Shown here: piece after piece, positions 36,108-44,092 of the stretch | Position numbering within the stretch: position 1 is the stretch's first letter | Layout: each line of letters starts with the position of its first letter | From: Gammaproteobacteria bacterium | GTDB lineage: Bacteria; Pseudomonadota; Gammaproteobacteria; Pseudomonadales; Pseudohongiellaceae | DNA: 44,092 nt | Reading direction: 5' to 3' | Assembly: GCA_026710425.1 (NCBI GenBank) | Contig: JAPORB010000200.1 | Span: 1-44,092 of the forward strand | The notes under the pieces: model-generated | The model's database searches: none | The model's input: the letters and a program-made list of their open reading frames with translations, nothing else | Told to the model about the DNA's origin: nothing | Position numbers and translations under genes: made by a program

Positions 36108-37148
36108 ATGTCCGAGGATCGACTGGTTTCAGCCGCACCCGAGCCGACTGAAATGCCGCAGGACAATGCTATTCGTCCGCTTCGGCTGGCTGATTATATT
36201 GGCCAGGAACATGTCAAGCAGCAGATGGAGATTTTTGTTGGAGCAGCCCGTGGCCGACAGGAACCGTTGGATCATACCCTAGTGTTTGGTCCCCCCGGGT
36301 TGGGTAAGACTACGCTGGCCAATATTGTGGCACATGAGATGGAGGTGGACATACGAACCACTTCGGGCCCGGTATTGGAAAAAGCTGGGGATCTGGCAGC
36401 CATTTTGACCAACCTTGAAAAAGGGGATGTACTATTTATTGATGAAATTCATCGCCTGAGTCCGGCCATTGAAGAAATTCTTTACCCGGCTATGGAGGAT
36501 TACCAACTGGATATCATGATAGGGGAAGGGCCAGCGGCACGATCCATTAAGCTGGACCTGCCACCGTTCACCTTGGTGGGTGCCACTACCAGGGCTGGAC
36601 TATTGACCTCTCCTCTGCGTGATCGCTTTGGTATTATCCAGCGGCTGGAGTTTTATACTGCGGAGGAACTATGCCGCATTGTGCTTCGCTCAGCAGGAAT
36701 CCTTAATCTAGAGATTGATGCCGAAGGAGCCGCTGAAATCGCCAGACGCTCAAGAGGCACGCCACGTATTGCCAACCGGCTATTGAGGCGGGTACGTGAT
36801 TTTGCCGAAGTAAAGATGGATAGTCGCGTTAGCAAGGAGGCTGCAACTCAAGCACTGGATATGCTTGGTATTGATGCCATGGGTTTTGATCAGATGGATC
36901 GAAGACTGTTGCTGACAATGATGGAAAAGTTTGAGGGTGGACCGGTAGGCATCGACAGCTTGGCAGCAGCACTGAGCGAGGAGCGTGATACTCTGGAGGA
37001 TGTGATTGAGCCTTACCTAATCCAAAAGGGATTTATCATGCGCACACCTCGTGGTCGAGCGGTGACCCAATATGCTTACCGCCATCTCGGTTTGAAGCCG
37101 TCGGCTAAAGTAATGGATCTGTTCCATGATGAAGAGGAGCAGAGCTAA
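36108..37148 (+). CDS. ruvB: Holliday-junction branch-migration ATPase RuvB
   Basis: AAA+ motor of 346 residues that drives branch migration with RuvA. The frame opens 12 codons earlier at 36072, but the ATG at 36108 has GGAG five bases upstream and gives the family start (MSEDRLVSA). Walker [14 protein letters not shown], Walker [11 protein letters not shown], sensor GATTRAGLL and arginine-finger region SPLRDRFGI are all intact, and the C-terminal winged helix ends [10 protein letters not shown]. Confidence 0.96.
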   Translation: MSEDRLVSAAPEPTEMPQDNAIRPLRLADYIGQEHVKQQMEIFVGAARGRQEPLDHTLVFGPPGLGKTTLANIVAHEMEVDIRTTSGPVLEKAGDLAAILTNLEKGDVLFIDEIHRLSPAIEEILYPAMEDYQLDIMIGEGPAARSIKLDLPPFTLVGATTRAGLLTSPLRDRFGIIQRLEFYTAEELCRIVLRSAGILNLEIDAEGAAEIARRSRGTPRIANRLLRRVRDFAEVKMDSRVSKEAATQALDMLGIDAMGFDQMDRRLLLTMMEKFEGGPVGIDSLAAALSEERDTLEDVIEPYLIQKGFIMRTPRGRAVTQYAYRHLGLKPSAKVMDLFHDEEEQS

Positions 37149-37592
37149 TTATCAGTAATGGTGGTGCAGAAATTTGTGACGGCAGATTTCCGTTCATGTA
37201 ATCCCTATGCAAGGAAGTGATCTCAGTCAATGCATTCGCTGGCAACCTGCGGCTAAGCTGTTTACCACCCTGGCTATTACAGGCAATTTTCAGAGCATCA
37301 CACTACACTTTTCATTAAGTCACCGCTAGCTGCTTCAACTTGGTCAATCACTGCACTTTCTGTGGGCTTCTCTGCCTATTGCCATAATGATGCTCTAATT
37401 TTTCAGCTTGTTGGCTTAATTGATCGCTGTAGTGTTGGAATTCTCTGTTTCAATCGGGACTGGTAAAACTTATCTGGTATTTGGCCGATATATTGCCTGA
37501 TGTGCACTGATTAAGAGCATCATGACACTGGCTGAAGTTTCCTGCGGCGCGGCTCTTTCAGATCAGAGGATTTATTTTGAGGAAAGCATGTT
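37149..37592. other. spacer between ruvB and tolQ, no ybgC
   Basis: 444 bases where many gammaproteobacteria have ybgC (acyl-CoA thioesterase). No frame shows the YbgC hot-dog pattern, so the gene is absent rather than truncated here. No other feature recognised. Confidence 0.45.
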
Positions 37593-38276
37593 GTGAATGA
37601 AGGTTTTAATCCGATTGAGTTGATGCTGAATGCCAGTCCGGTAGTTCAACTGGTGTTCCTGATTTTGCTTATTACCTCGGTACTTTCCTGGGTCATTATT
37701 GTACAACGCTGGCTAGTGTTGTCTGCGGCCAGGAAAGGAGTATTCAGTTTTGAGCAACGCTTCTGGTCGGGTATTGATCTGGGTCAGTTGTACAAGCAAG
37801 GCAACCAAATGCTGGAGGAAGAAGTTCCTGTGGTGGGAATGGAAAATATCTTTCGTGCCGGATTCAAGGAGTTCATGCGGTTGCGTAAGCAGGCAGTAGA
37901 CAAGGAAGCTGTTATGGAAGGGGCACAACGCGCCATGCGAGTAGCCTATTCCCGGGAGGAGGAAAAGCTGGAGAAGCATCTGCCCATACTAGCTACCATT
38001 GGTTCGGTATCGGTTTATATAGGACTGTTTGGAACTGTAATCGGTATCATGAACACATTTCTGGCTATCGCTAGCCAGGCCCAAGCCTCCATCTTGGTTC
38101 TGGCACCGGGGATTGCCGAGGCCCTGCTGGCTACAGCCATTGGCTTGTTTGCTGCCATTCCAGCTGTGGTAGCCTATAACCGCTATTCAGCCACATTGGA
38201 TCATGTGACCAGCAGCTATATCACCTTTTCGGATGAGTTCTCCAGTATCCTGCATCGGCAGATACACAGTACCTGA
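37593..38276 (+). CDS. tolQ: Tol-Pal system proton channel subunit TolQ
   Basis: A 227-residue inner-membrane protein of the MotA/TolQ/ExbB family. Three membrane helices: about 15-40, 127-155 (containing SVYIGLFGTVIGIMNTF) and 168-195 (LLATAIGLFAAIPAVVAYN), the last two forming the ion channel. It starts at a GTG with GAGGA about 10 bases before. First of tolQ-tolR-tolA-tolB; TolQ with TolR uses the proton gradient to energise TolA for envelope constriction in division. Confidence 0.95.
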   Translation: MNEGFNPIELMLNASPVVQLVFLILLITSVLSWVIIVQRWLVLSAARKGVFSFEQRFWSGIDLGQLYKQGNQMLEEEVPVVGMENIFRAGFKEFMRLRKQAVDKEAVMEGAQRAMRVAYSREEEKLEKHLPILATIGSVSVYIGLFGTVIGIMNTFLAIASQAQASILVLAPGIAEALLATAIGLFAAIPAVVAYNRYSATLDHVTSSYITFSDEFSSILHRQIHST

Positions 38277-38301
38277 TGGGAACTGAAAGTCGAAAGTTGC
38301 C

Positions 38302-38742
38302 ATGGAAACGATAATCCGAAAAAAGCGCAAGCAGATGAGCAACATTAATGTGGTGCCTCTGATTGATATCATGCTGGTGTTATTGGTGGTTTTCATGCTG
38401 ACTGCTCCGATGTTGAATCAGGGTATTGATGTCGATTTGCCTCAGGCTAACAACGAACCGCTGGATATAGATGAGAATCTGGAGACTCTAGTAGTTACCA
38501 TTACCGCTGAGGGTGAATATTTTTTGAGTCTTGGTGCCACTGGTGAGGATCGGCAGTCGGTTACACTGGAGACTATTGGGGACAATGTCAGTCGTATTAT
38601 GAATGCCAACCCTGATATTCAGGTATTACTGGAAGGAGACACCACTGCGGACTGGGGCAGCATGATAACTTTGATTACCACCCTCAATCAGGCTGGTGTA
38701 ACTAATCCGAATTTCATCACCACTCCTCTGGAAAGTCTTTGA
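38302..38742 (+). CDS. tolR: Tol-Pal system protein TolR
   Basis: A 146-residue single-pass protein of the ExbD/TolR family. The membrane helix NVVPLIDIMLVLLVVFMLTA carries the proton-binding aspartate. The periplasmic domain (about 45-146) is of normal size. It follows tolQ after 25 bases, and partners it as the stator-side subunit. Confidence 0.94.
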   Translation: METIIRKKRKQMSNINVVPLIDIMLVLLVVFMLTAPMLNQGIDVDLPQANNEPLDIDENLETLVVTITAEGEYFLSLGATGEDRQSVTLETIGDNVSRIMNANPDIQVLLEGDTTADWGSMITLITTLNQAGVTNPNFITTPLESL

Positions 38743-38867
38743 AGGTACAGTGTTATGGGTAATCAACTAATGACTGCTATATCCTGCTGGAGAGACTCCA
38801 GGCTGCAAGCGGGCGTAACTCTGTATGATGCAGACTGAGATGTGTCGAACAAGATGGAAATTCATCA

Positions 38868-39704
38868 TTGTCAGCTAACATGATAAACAATCTCATCATA
38901 TTCAACGGTTATCCACTGTCCGTAGTGGTGGCACTCGGCTTCCATGTATTGTTGGTGTCTGTCATTTTCCTGCTGCAAGGTGCCGCCAAAGCTGACAGCA
39001 CAGAGCTGGTGCAGCCAACCATTATCAAGGCCCTCTTTATTGATGAGAATCCCCAGGTGGTTAACCGACAAAATCTGCAAAGGCAGCGATTGGAACAAGA
39101 ACGAGAGAGAGAGGCTGCACAGGAACGACAGCGTCAGGCTGATGCCGAGCGGCAACAGCAGGAGGCAGATCGTCAGCGAAGGGAAGAGGAACAACGCCAG
39201 GCGGCACTGCGAGAACGGGAACAGCTGGAAAGGCAAAAGGCCGAGCAGCAGCAACGCAATGAGGAGCGTCTCCGGGAGGAGCAAGAGGTGCAACGTCGTC
39301 AGGCAGAACAAAACGAGCTGGAACGTTTGCGCAGAGAGGAATTGCAACGGCAGCAGAGAGAGGCTGCCGAGGCTACTGCGTTAGAAGCTGCTCGTAATGA
39401 GTTTGAACTGGTGCAAAGTGCAACGGGCCTAATTCAGCAGGTGGTGCAGGAAAATTGGTCAAGACCACCTAGTGCTCGCAATGGCATGCGTACAGTTTTA
39501 CAAATTCAGATGTTGCCAACGGGTGAATTATTGGATGTGTCGATTACCTCTTCCAGTGGTGACCTTGCCTTTGACCGCTCAGCTGAGAATGCAGTCTATA
39601 AAGCGGCTCCTTTCTCGGAGTTACAGAGTCTGCCCATCAAGTTATTCAACGCCAACTTCCGCTCGCTTTCCCTGATTTTCGAACCTGACGACTTGTTGAA
39701 TTGA
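38868..39704 (+). CDS. tolA: Tol-Pal system protein TolA
   Basis: A 278-residue protein: one N-terminal membrane helix (about residues 15-40), a long helical linker (about 65-180) almost entirely of Gln, Glu, Arg and Ala, and a C-terminal TonB/TolA-like domain with NWSRPPSARNGMRTVLQIQM and SGDLAFDRSAENAVYKAAPF. The linker spans the periplasm to reach TolB and normally Pal. The frame starts at a TTG; an ATG at 38880 four codons later is an equally possible start. The following tolB begins about ten bases after the stop. Confidence 0.92.
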   Translation: MSANMINNLIIFNGYPLSVVVALGFHVLLVSVIFLLQGAAKADSTELVQPTIIKALFIDENPQVVNRQNLQRQRLEQEREREAAQERQRQADAERQQQEADRQRREEEQRQAALREREQLERQKAEQQQRNEERLREEQEVQRRQAEQNELERLRREELQRQQREAAEATALEAARNEFELVQSATGLIQQVVQENWSRPPSARNGMRTVLQIQMLPTGELLDVSITSSSGDLAFDRSAENAVYKAAPFSELQSLPIKLFNANFRSLSLIFEPDDLLN

Positions 39705-39717
39705 GGTGAATGCCCAG

Positions 39718-41058
39718 ATGAATTACCGATCAAGAGTTGTGAATAGTTTTCAGATTTTCATGGCTGCTGTTGCAGTATCTTGCTGGCTTTCCGGTTTGGC
39801 CCGTGCCGAGCTCAGCATCCAGATTACTCAGGGTGTCGACAATCCCGTTCCCATTGCAGTCGTGCCCTTCGACTGGGAGGGCAATGGAGTGCTCAGTGAA
39901 GATGTGGCGCAGATTGTGATTAATGATCTGGAACAGGTTGGAGAGTTTCGCTCGCTGGCAAGAAGTAACATGCTAAGTCTTCCCAATGAAGAGAGCGAGG
40001 TATTCTTTCGGGACTGGCGCACGCTCGCCCAGGATTACCTCCTGGTAGGCAAGATCAGTCGTGCAGCGGGCAGTCAGTTGGTGCAGGTTCAGTATGAGTT
40101 TTTTGATATCAACCGCGAGATGAAGCTGGCCGGGGAAGTACTCACTGGCAGTGTGACGCAACTGCGCGATATTGGTCATGAAATCAGTAATGTGGTCTTT
40201 GAATTGGTTACCGGTACCCGCGGTGCCTTTACCACACAAATACTTTATATTGTCTCTGAAGAATCCGTCACCGCTGGCACGGAATATCGACTGGAGAAAG
40301 CCGACTATGATGGTCAGCGTGCACAGATTTTGCTGGAATCCCGTCAGCCGATTATGTCACCCGCTTGGTCTCCTGATGGTCAAGATATTGCCTATGTCTC
40401 CTTTGAAACGACTCTGCCCAGAATTTATATACAGAATATTGCGACTGGTCAGCGTCGTCAGATCACCAATTACCCTAATATCAACAGCTCACCGGTATTT
40501 TCTCCCGATGGCAACAAGCTGGCCATGGTGCTGTCCAAGGATGGCAATCCCGAAATTTATGTTCAGGATCTGGTATCAAACGAACTGATCCGAGTGACCA
40601 ATCATCCTTCCATTGATACCGAGCCTAGCTGGACTGTGGATGGTCGATCGCTGGTTTTTATGTCTGACCGTACCGGACAGCCGCAGATATACCAGATGGA
40701 GCTCGGTGCCACAGACAGTTATGTGGAAAGACTCACCTTCGATTGTTATCAGTGCATGAAGGGGCAATTTTTGCCGGATGGAGTTAATCTGGTGCATGTG
40801 CGCCGTGAGACCCGGCGCGACCCGAATTACCAGATTGCCATTTATAATGTGGAAACTTTGCGGGTTATCACCCTCACCAATACTTCTTTAGATGAATCTC
40901 CAAGTGTTGCCCCTAACGGGAGCATGATTATGTATGCTACCAAGTTTGATGGGCGCGGGGTTCTGGATGCGGTCTCCATTGACGGCGGTGTGAAGTTCCG
41001 CTTACCATCAGTAAGGGGAGATGTTCGAGAGCCTTCTTGGTCGCCGTTTTTCAACTAG
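39718..41058 (+). CDS. tolB: Tol-Pal system protein TolB
   Basis: Periplasmic beta-propeller protein. The frame opens at a GTG at 39706; the ATG at 39718 has GAGG eleven bases before it and starts a typical signal peptide ending about LARAELSIQ, so it is preferred, giving 446 residues. An N-terminal domain (about 30-165) is followed by propeller repeats, each with WSPDG- or FSPDG-like motifs: SPAWSPDGQDIAYVSF, SPVFSPDGNKLAMVL and EPSWTVDGRSLVFMS. TolB shuttles between TolA and Pal. Pal is not encoded next to it. Confidence 0.95.
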   Translation: MNYRSRVVNSFQIFMAAVAVSCWLSGLARAELSIQITQGVDNPVPIAVVPFDWEGNGVLSEDVAQIVINDLEQVGEFRSLARSNMLSLPNEESEVFFRDWRTLAQDYLLVGKISRAAGSQLVQVQYEFFDINREMKLAGEVLTGSVTQLRDIGHEISNVVFELVTGTRGAFTTQILYIVSEESVTAGTEYRLEKADYDGQRAQILLESRQPIMSPAWSPDGQDIAYVSFETTLPRIYIQNIATGQRRQITNYPNINSSPVFSPDGNKLAMVLSKDGNPEIYVQDLVSNELIRVTNHPSIDTEPSWTVDGRSLVFMSDRTGQPQIYQMELGATDSYVERLTFDCYQCMKGQFLPDGVNLVHVRRETRRDPNYQIAIYNVETLRVITLTNTSLDESPSVAPNGSMIMYATKFDGRGVLDAVSIDGGVKFRLPSVRGDVREPSWSPFFN

Positions 41059-41300
41059 CCGCAGATGATGGGATTTTATTATCGCTGGCCGATATCCATA
41101 GAAAGGTTAGGCTTGAGATATTATTTCTTCAGACTCGCTCGAAGTATTCAGGGTTGAGGTTTTTGGAAGTTAAAAATAGATATCTGTAGTACATGCTTTT
41201 GGCAATTTGAAATAAATGCAACGCTGAAGTACTGCTATTGATACAGCCCTGATAACTCATGCACAAATATTGGATGATTGGACTTACTTTGGCATAAAAG
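41059..41300. other. tolB-cpoB spacer where pal is expected
   Basis: 242 bases. In most gammaproteobacteria pal lies here. No lipobox, no OmpA-like domain and no open frame of useful length is present, so pal is missing from this locus. Confidence 0.7.
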
Positions 41301-42431
41301 ATGAACGCTATCGGTTTCTTCAGTTCTCTGCTTGGCAAAATAGTTGCTAACCAGGCAACCCATTTTTCTGTTCCTCCGGTGTTAGCGGTGGCACTGCTAT
41401 TACTGAGTACGCTTGCAGCAGCACAGAGACCCAGTAATGTGGTCGAATCCAACCCGCTGTTTCCTGGTCAGCCGGAAACCGCAGCACCTAAAGCCAATAA
41501 CGATGCTTTGCAGTTGCTGCTTGATCAGAATCGTCAATTGCAAAATGAGGTTCAGGCTCTGCGGGGCATGGTAGAGGAACAGGGGTTTGAGATACGCAAG
41601 CTTCAGCGTGACTCTTTGAATCGTTACACTGATATTGATGAGCGCTTGCGCTCGCTTGAAAGCCAAGCGCAGAGTATGGCCCTATCAAATCCATCCTCTC
41701 TCGTAGACTCTCAAGCGCAGACTGCGGCAACAGGCATAATTACCATGCCCGAGTCGCCGACAACACCAGAGTCAGATGACAGACTGCCTGCTGGCCTTGA
41801 TCAAACAGCTGGGGGGGCAGCATCTTTTCTGGATACAGCTGGTAGCTCGGCAGATGTCAATACTCTTGATACAACACCCAATGATGTTTCCACTGCAAAT
41901 CCAGCGTTAGCAGACACAACTGAAATCGGTACTGCCACTGAGCGGTCTGATAATGCTGATCCAACAGTGCCTATGGATTCCGCCACGAATGCGGCATCGA
42001 TTTCGACTGGAAACAGTCGAACACTTTCCAGCCGCGGCACCCTGCAACCAGCTGTGTTGAGTGAGCAGCAGCTTTACCAGATGGCTTATAATTCGGTCAT
42101 TAACAGCAATTTCGCACGTTCCATTGCCGAGTTTGACCAATACCTGAGCATTTATCCGGAAGGGCGTTTTGTGACCAATGTCCATTACTGGAAAGGCCAG
42201 GCTTTTCTTTACCTGGACCGCTTCGAGGAAGCACGAAATGCTTATGAGATTATTCTCGACCAGTACCCCGATGCGGTCAAGGTACCGGATGCTATGTATG
42301 GTCTGGCTTTGGCCTATCAGGGATTGGGTAATGTGGCCCAAGCACGACAACTACTGAACCTAATCAAGGGACGTTTCCCAAACACAGGTGTTGCCAACCT
42401 TGCCGACACGCGTCTTCTCAATCTCAATTAA
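41301..42431 (+). CDS. cpoB: Tol-Pal-associated cell division coordinator CpoB (YbgF)
   Basis: A 376-residue periplasmic protein. Signal peptide (about 1-41), an N-terminal coiled-coil trimerisation region (about 65-115, LQNEVQALRGMVEEQGFEIR), then about 130 residues of Ser, Thr, Asp, Ala and Pro rich linker, and a C-terminal TPR domain (about 255-376: YNSVINSNFARSIAEFDQYL, PEGRFVTNVHYWKGQAFLYL). E. coli CpoB has 263 residues, so the linker is enlarged here. CpoB links the Tol system to PBP1B activity in division. It lies 242 bases after tolB. Confidence 0.9.
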   Translation: MNAIGFFSSLLGKIVANQATHFSVPPVLAVALLLLSTLAAAQRPSNVVESNPLFPGQPETAAPKANNDALQLLLDQNRQLQNEVQALRGMVEEQGFEIRKLQRDSLNRYTDIDERLRSLESQAQSMALSNPSSLVDSQAQTAATGIITMPESPTTPESDDRLPAGLDQTAGGAASFLDTAGSSADVNTLDTTPNDVSTANPALADTTEIGTATERSDNADPTVPMDSATNAASISTGNSRTLSSRGTLQPAVLSEQQLYQMAYNSVINSNFARSIAEFDQYLSIYPEGRFVTNVHYWKGQAFLYLDRFEEARNAYEIILDQYPDAVKVPDAMYGLALAYQGLGNVAQARQLLNLIKGRFPNTGVANLADTRLLNLN

Positions 42432-42488
42432 GTCTACACAACCTGATTATTTACAGTCCGAACCAGTGCAGCCTGCCAGCTGATTGTC

Positions 42489-43139
42489 ATGACCAGTTCG
42501 AGTCTGCGCATCACAGAAATCTTCCACTCGCTGCAAGGCGAGGCTCGTACGGTGGGACTACCTACGGTGTTTGTCCGTCTGACTGGCTGTCCGTTGCGTT
42601 GTCAGTATTGCGACACTGAGTATGCCTTCAATGGGGGCATTAGCATGTCGCTGGAGTCCATTGTAAAGCAGGTGGCAACTTACTCTTGCCGCTATGTGAC
42701 GGTTACAGGCGGTGAACCACTTGCCCAGTCGGAGTGCTTGTCATTGCTCAGGCTGTTATGCAACAGAGGGTTTGAGGTGTCCCTGGAAACCAGTGGTGCC
42801 CTAGGTATAGGTGAGGTGGATGAGCGCGTATCGGTGGTGATGGATCTGAAGACACCTAACTCAATGGAGCAGGACAAAAACAGGTATGAGAATATTGAAT
42901 TGTTGCGGAAAAAGGATCAGGTGAAGTTCGTGATTTGTGATCGTGGCGACTATGACTGGGCCAGAGCCAGGCTTGAGGAATTTGAATTGTCAAAGAAAGC
43001 AGGCGAGGTTCTTTTTTCTCCATCTCATGAGCAGTTGGAAGCCGCAAAGCTGGCTGACTGGATTTTGCGGGACCGTCTGCCGGTACGCATGCAAGTGCAA
43101 CTGCATAAGCTGTTATGGGGAGATCAGCCTGGGAGATGA
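42489..43139 (+). CDS. queE: 7-carboxy-7-deazaguanine synthase
   Basis: Radical SAM enzyme of queuosine/7-deazaguanine synthesis, turns 6-carboxytetrahydropterin into CDG. The 216-residue protein has EIFHSLQGEARTVGLPTVFV, the cluster-binding CPLRCQYCDTEYAF (C-x3-C-x2-C), and the SAM-binding GGEP in VTVTGGEPLAQ. Compact length like proteobacterial QueE. queC starts 76 bases downstream; the pair act in series. Confidence 0.95.
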   Translation: MTSSSLRITEIFHSLQGEARTVGLPTVFVRLTGCPLRCQYCDTEYAFNGGISMSLESIVKQVATYSCRYVTVTGGEPLAQSECLSLLRLLCNRGFEVSLETSGALGIGEVDERVSVVMDLKTPNSMEQDKNRYENIELLRKKDQVKFVICDRGDYDWARARLEEFELSKKAGEVLFSPSHEQLEAAKLADWILRDRLPVRMQVQLHKLLWGDQPGR

Positions 43140-43215
43140 TGCACATTCTGGGCATGCATAGGTCTTGGAGTCAATGATGTGTAGTATTTCAAGCAATAAC
43201 TGACCTGGTGAGTGC

Positions 43216-43887
43216 ATGATTGGAAAGGCCATTGTGCTGGTTTCTGGCGGACTGGATTCCGCAACCTGTTTGGCTATAGCGGCAGAGAGTGGCTATATCT
43301 GCCATGCACTGAGTTTCAATTATGGACAACGCTCAGCGAGTGAACTGCTGGCTGCAAAGCGAGTGGTCTCTGCCGCAGGTGTGAAAGAGCACAAAGTCCT
43401 TGACCTAAATCTGGACAGCTTTGGAGGATCGGCCCTTACCGATCGGACTATTGATGTGCCCGAGACCGAGGTAAACGGTATTCCGGTCACTTATGTCCCT
43501 GCGAGGAACACAGTATTTCTTTCCCTTGGATTGGCCTGGGCCGAAGTTTTGGATGCTGATGCAATATTTATTGGAGTGAACTCTCTGGACTATTCCGGAT
43601 ATCCTGACTGTCGTCCGGAGTTTATTGATGCTTTTAGCACCATGATGAATCTGGCGACCAAAAAAGGCGTGGAAGGGGGACATATCGCATTAGAGACTCC
43701 ATTAATTGATCTGAGCAAGGCTGAGATTATCAAAACAGGTATACGCTTGGGGGTGGACTACAGAATGACGGTATCCTGTTATCAGGCAGATGATCAGGGC
43801 AGAGCCTGTGGAGTCTGTGACAGTTGCCGGTTACGTAAAAAGGGCTTTAAACAGGCCGGGGTAGCAGATCCGACCCGGTATCAGTAA
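43216..43887 (+). CDS. queC: 7-cyano-7-deazaguanine synthase
   Basis: Converts CDG to preQ0 with ATP and ammonia. The 223-residue protein has the PP-loop [16 protein letters not shown], the motif [37 protein letters not shown], and the zinc-binding cysteines C190-x7-C198-x2-C201-x2-C204 (approximate) in [18 protein letters not shown]. Follows queE. The ATG at 43216 has GGTGAG a few bases before. Confidence 0.95.
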   Translation: MIGKAIVLVSGGLDSATCLAIAAESGYICHALSFNYGQRSASELLAAKRVVSAAGVKEHKVLDLNLDSFGGSALTDRTIDVPETEVNGIPVTYVPARNTVFLSLGLAWAEVLDADAIFIGVNSLDYSGYPDCRPEFIDAFSTMMNLATKKGVEGGHIALETPLIDLSKAEIIKTGIRLGVDYRMTVSCYQADDQGRACGVCDSCRLRKKGFKQAGVADPTRYQ

Positions 43888-43983
43888 GCTGATTCGATAT
43901 TCAAGAAGATTTATAGTTCCGAACTGATCCAAATTACATTCGGACTTGAAAAGTAGCAATACAGATCTATCGGATGGACACAC

Positions 43984-44012
43984 TTGACATCGGGTTCTAC
44001 TTGATGTCTAAT
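43984..44012 (+). promoter_or_regulatory. near-consensus sigma-70 promoter at the right edge
   Basis: TTGACA (43984-43989), a 17-base spacer, then TCTAAT (44007-44012). This is the best-matching promoter in the window. The expected transcript start is about 44019-44020, at the ATG of the next reading frame, so the transcript would be leaderless or the gene starts further on. Confidence 0.6.
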
Positions 44013-44019
44013 GCCCGGC

Positions 44020-44092
44020 ATGAAGATCGGGCTACGCACAATCAGCGACCAAGCCATTCAGTGGTTCAGTCAGGAAGTTCAGTCGGGTGAGC
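44020..44092 (+). CDS. start of a gene cut by the right edge, unidentified
   Basis: Twenty-four codons from an ATG to the edge read MKIGLRTISDQAIQWFSQEV and on. The wording reminds me of N-termini of some transposase-related (IS4- or DUF4338-like) proteins, but this is weak. It directly follows the near-consensus promoter at 43984-44012 and lacks a ribosome-binding site. Confidence 0.35.
   Translation, partial: MKIGLRTISDQAIQWFSQEVQSGE

Overview
The window is chromosomal DNA from a gammaproteobacterium. Two blocks keep the gene order seen in Pseudomonas and its marine relatives: purN-purM-DUF2066-hda-DUF2069-wrbA, and aspS-yebC-ruvC-ruvA-ruvB-tolQ-tolR-tolA-tolB-cpoB-queE-queC. A FleQ-type regulator and a GntR-controlled prp operon support the same placement. 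I cannot name a genus. Spacers are often long (300 to 1,170 bases) and at least one clear pseudogene is present, so the chromosome looks somewhat eroded rather than streamlined.

Layout. 1-2.7 kb: two tandem, closely related AAA-ATPase/PD-(D/E)XK genes, the first cut by the left edge. 3.2-7.7 kb (minus): methylcitrate-cycle operon gntR-prpB-prpC-prpD with recurrent GGTAAAAT operator-like sites. 8.1-12.8 kb (plus): a tight four-gene operon of unrecognised envelope proteins. One resembles the TolQ/ExbB/ZorA motor subunit with a long coiled-coil tail, one a TolR/MotB-type partner, one an anchored vWA-like protein, and one a four-helix membrane protein. This is the best candidate for an undescribed system. 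13-16 kb: a small unknown gene, a FlgM-like anti-sigma factor and fleQ. 16-18.5 kb (minus): two DUF1538 membrane proteins, a P-II-like protein and a CBS protein, probably a regulated cation transporter. 18.5-20.6 kb: poorly coding DNA, a decayed AAA-ATPase/nuclease gene, tRNA-Ser(CGA) and a HAD gene.

20.7-25.7 kb: purine synthesis (purN, purM), DUF2066, the replication regulator hda, DUF2069 and wrbA. 26-27.6 kb (minus): an AT-rich two-gene cassette, DUF262 plus a HEPN nuclease, which looks like transferred defence DNA. 27.7-30.1 kb (minus): proS and an HU-like protein with a lysine-rich tail, separated by a clear terminator. 30.1-31.3 kb: a long spacer. 31.3-43.9 kb (plus): fmdB-type zinc ribbon, aspS, yebC, the ruvCAB Holliday-junction set, a Tol envelope cluster lacking pal and ybgC, cpoB, and queE/queC for 7-deazaguanine synthesis. 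The right edge holds a near-consensus promoter and the first codons of another gene.

All calls rest on reading the sequence and remembered family features; no database search was run. Start codons were moved where family length or ribosome-binding sites argued for it (prpD, the 85-residue hypothetical gene, purN, proS, ruvA, ruvB, tolB).
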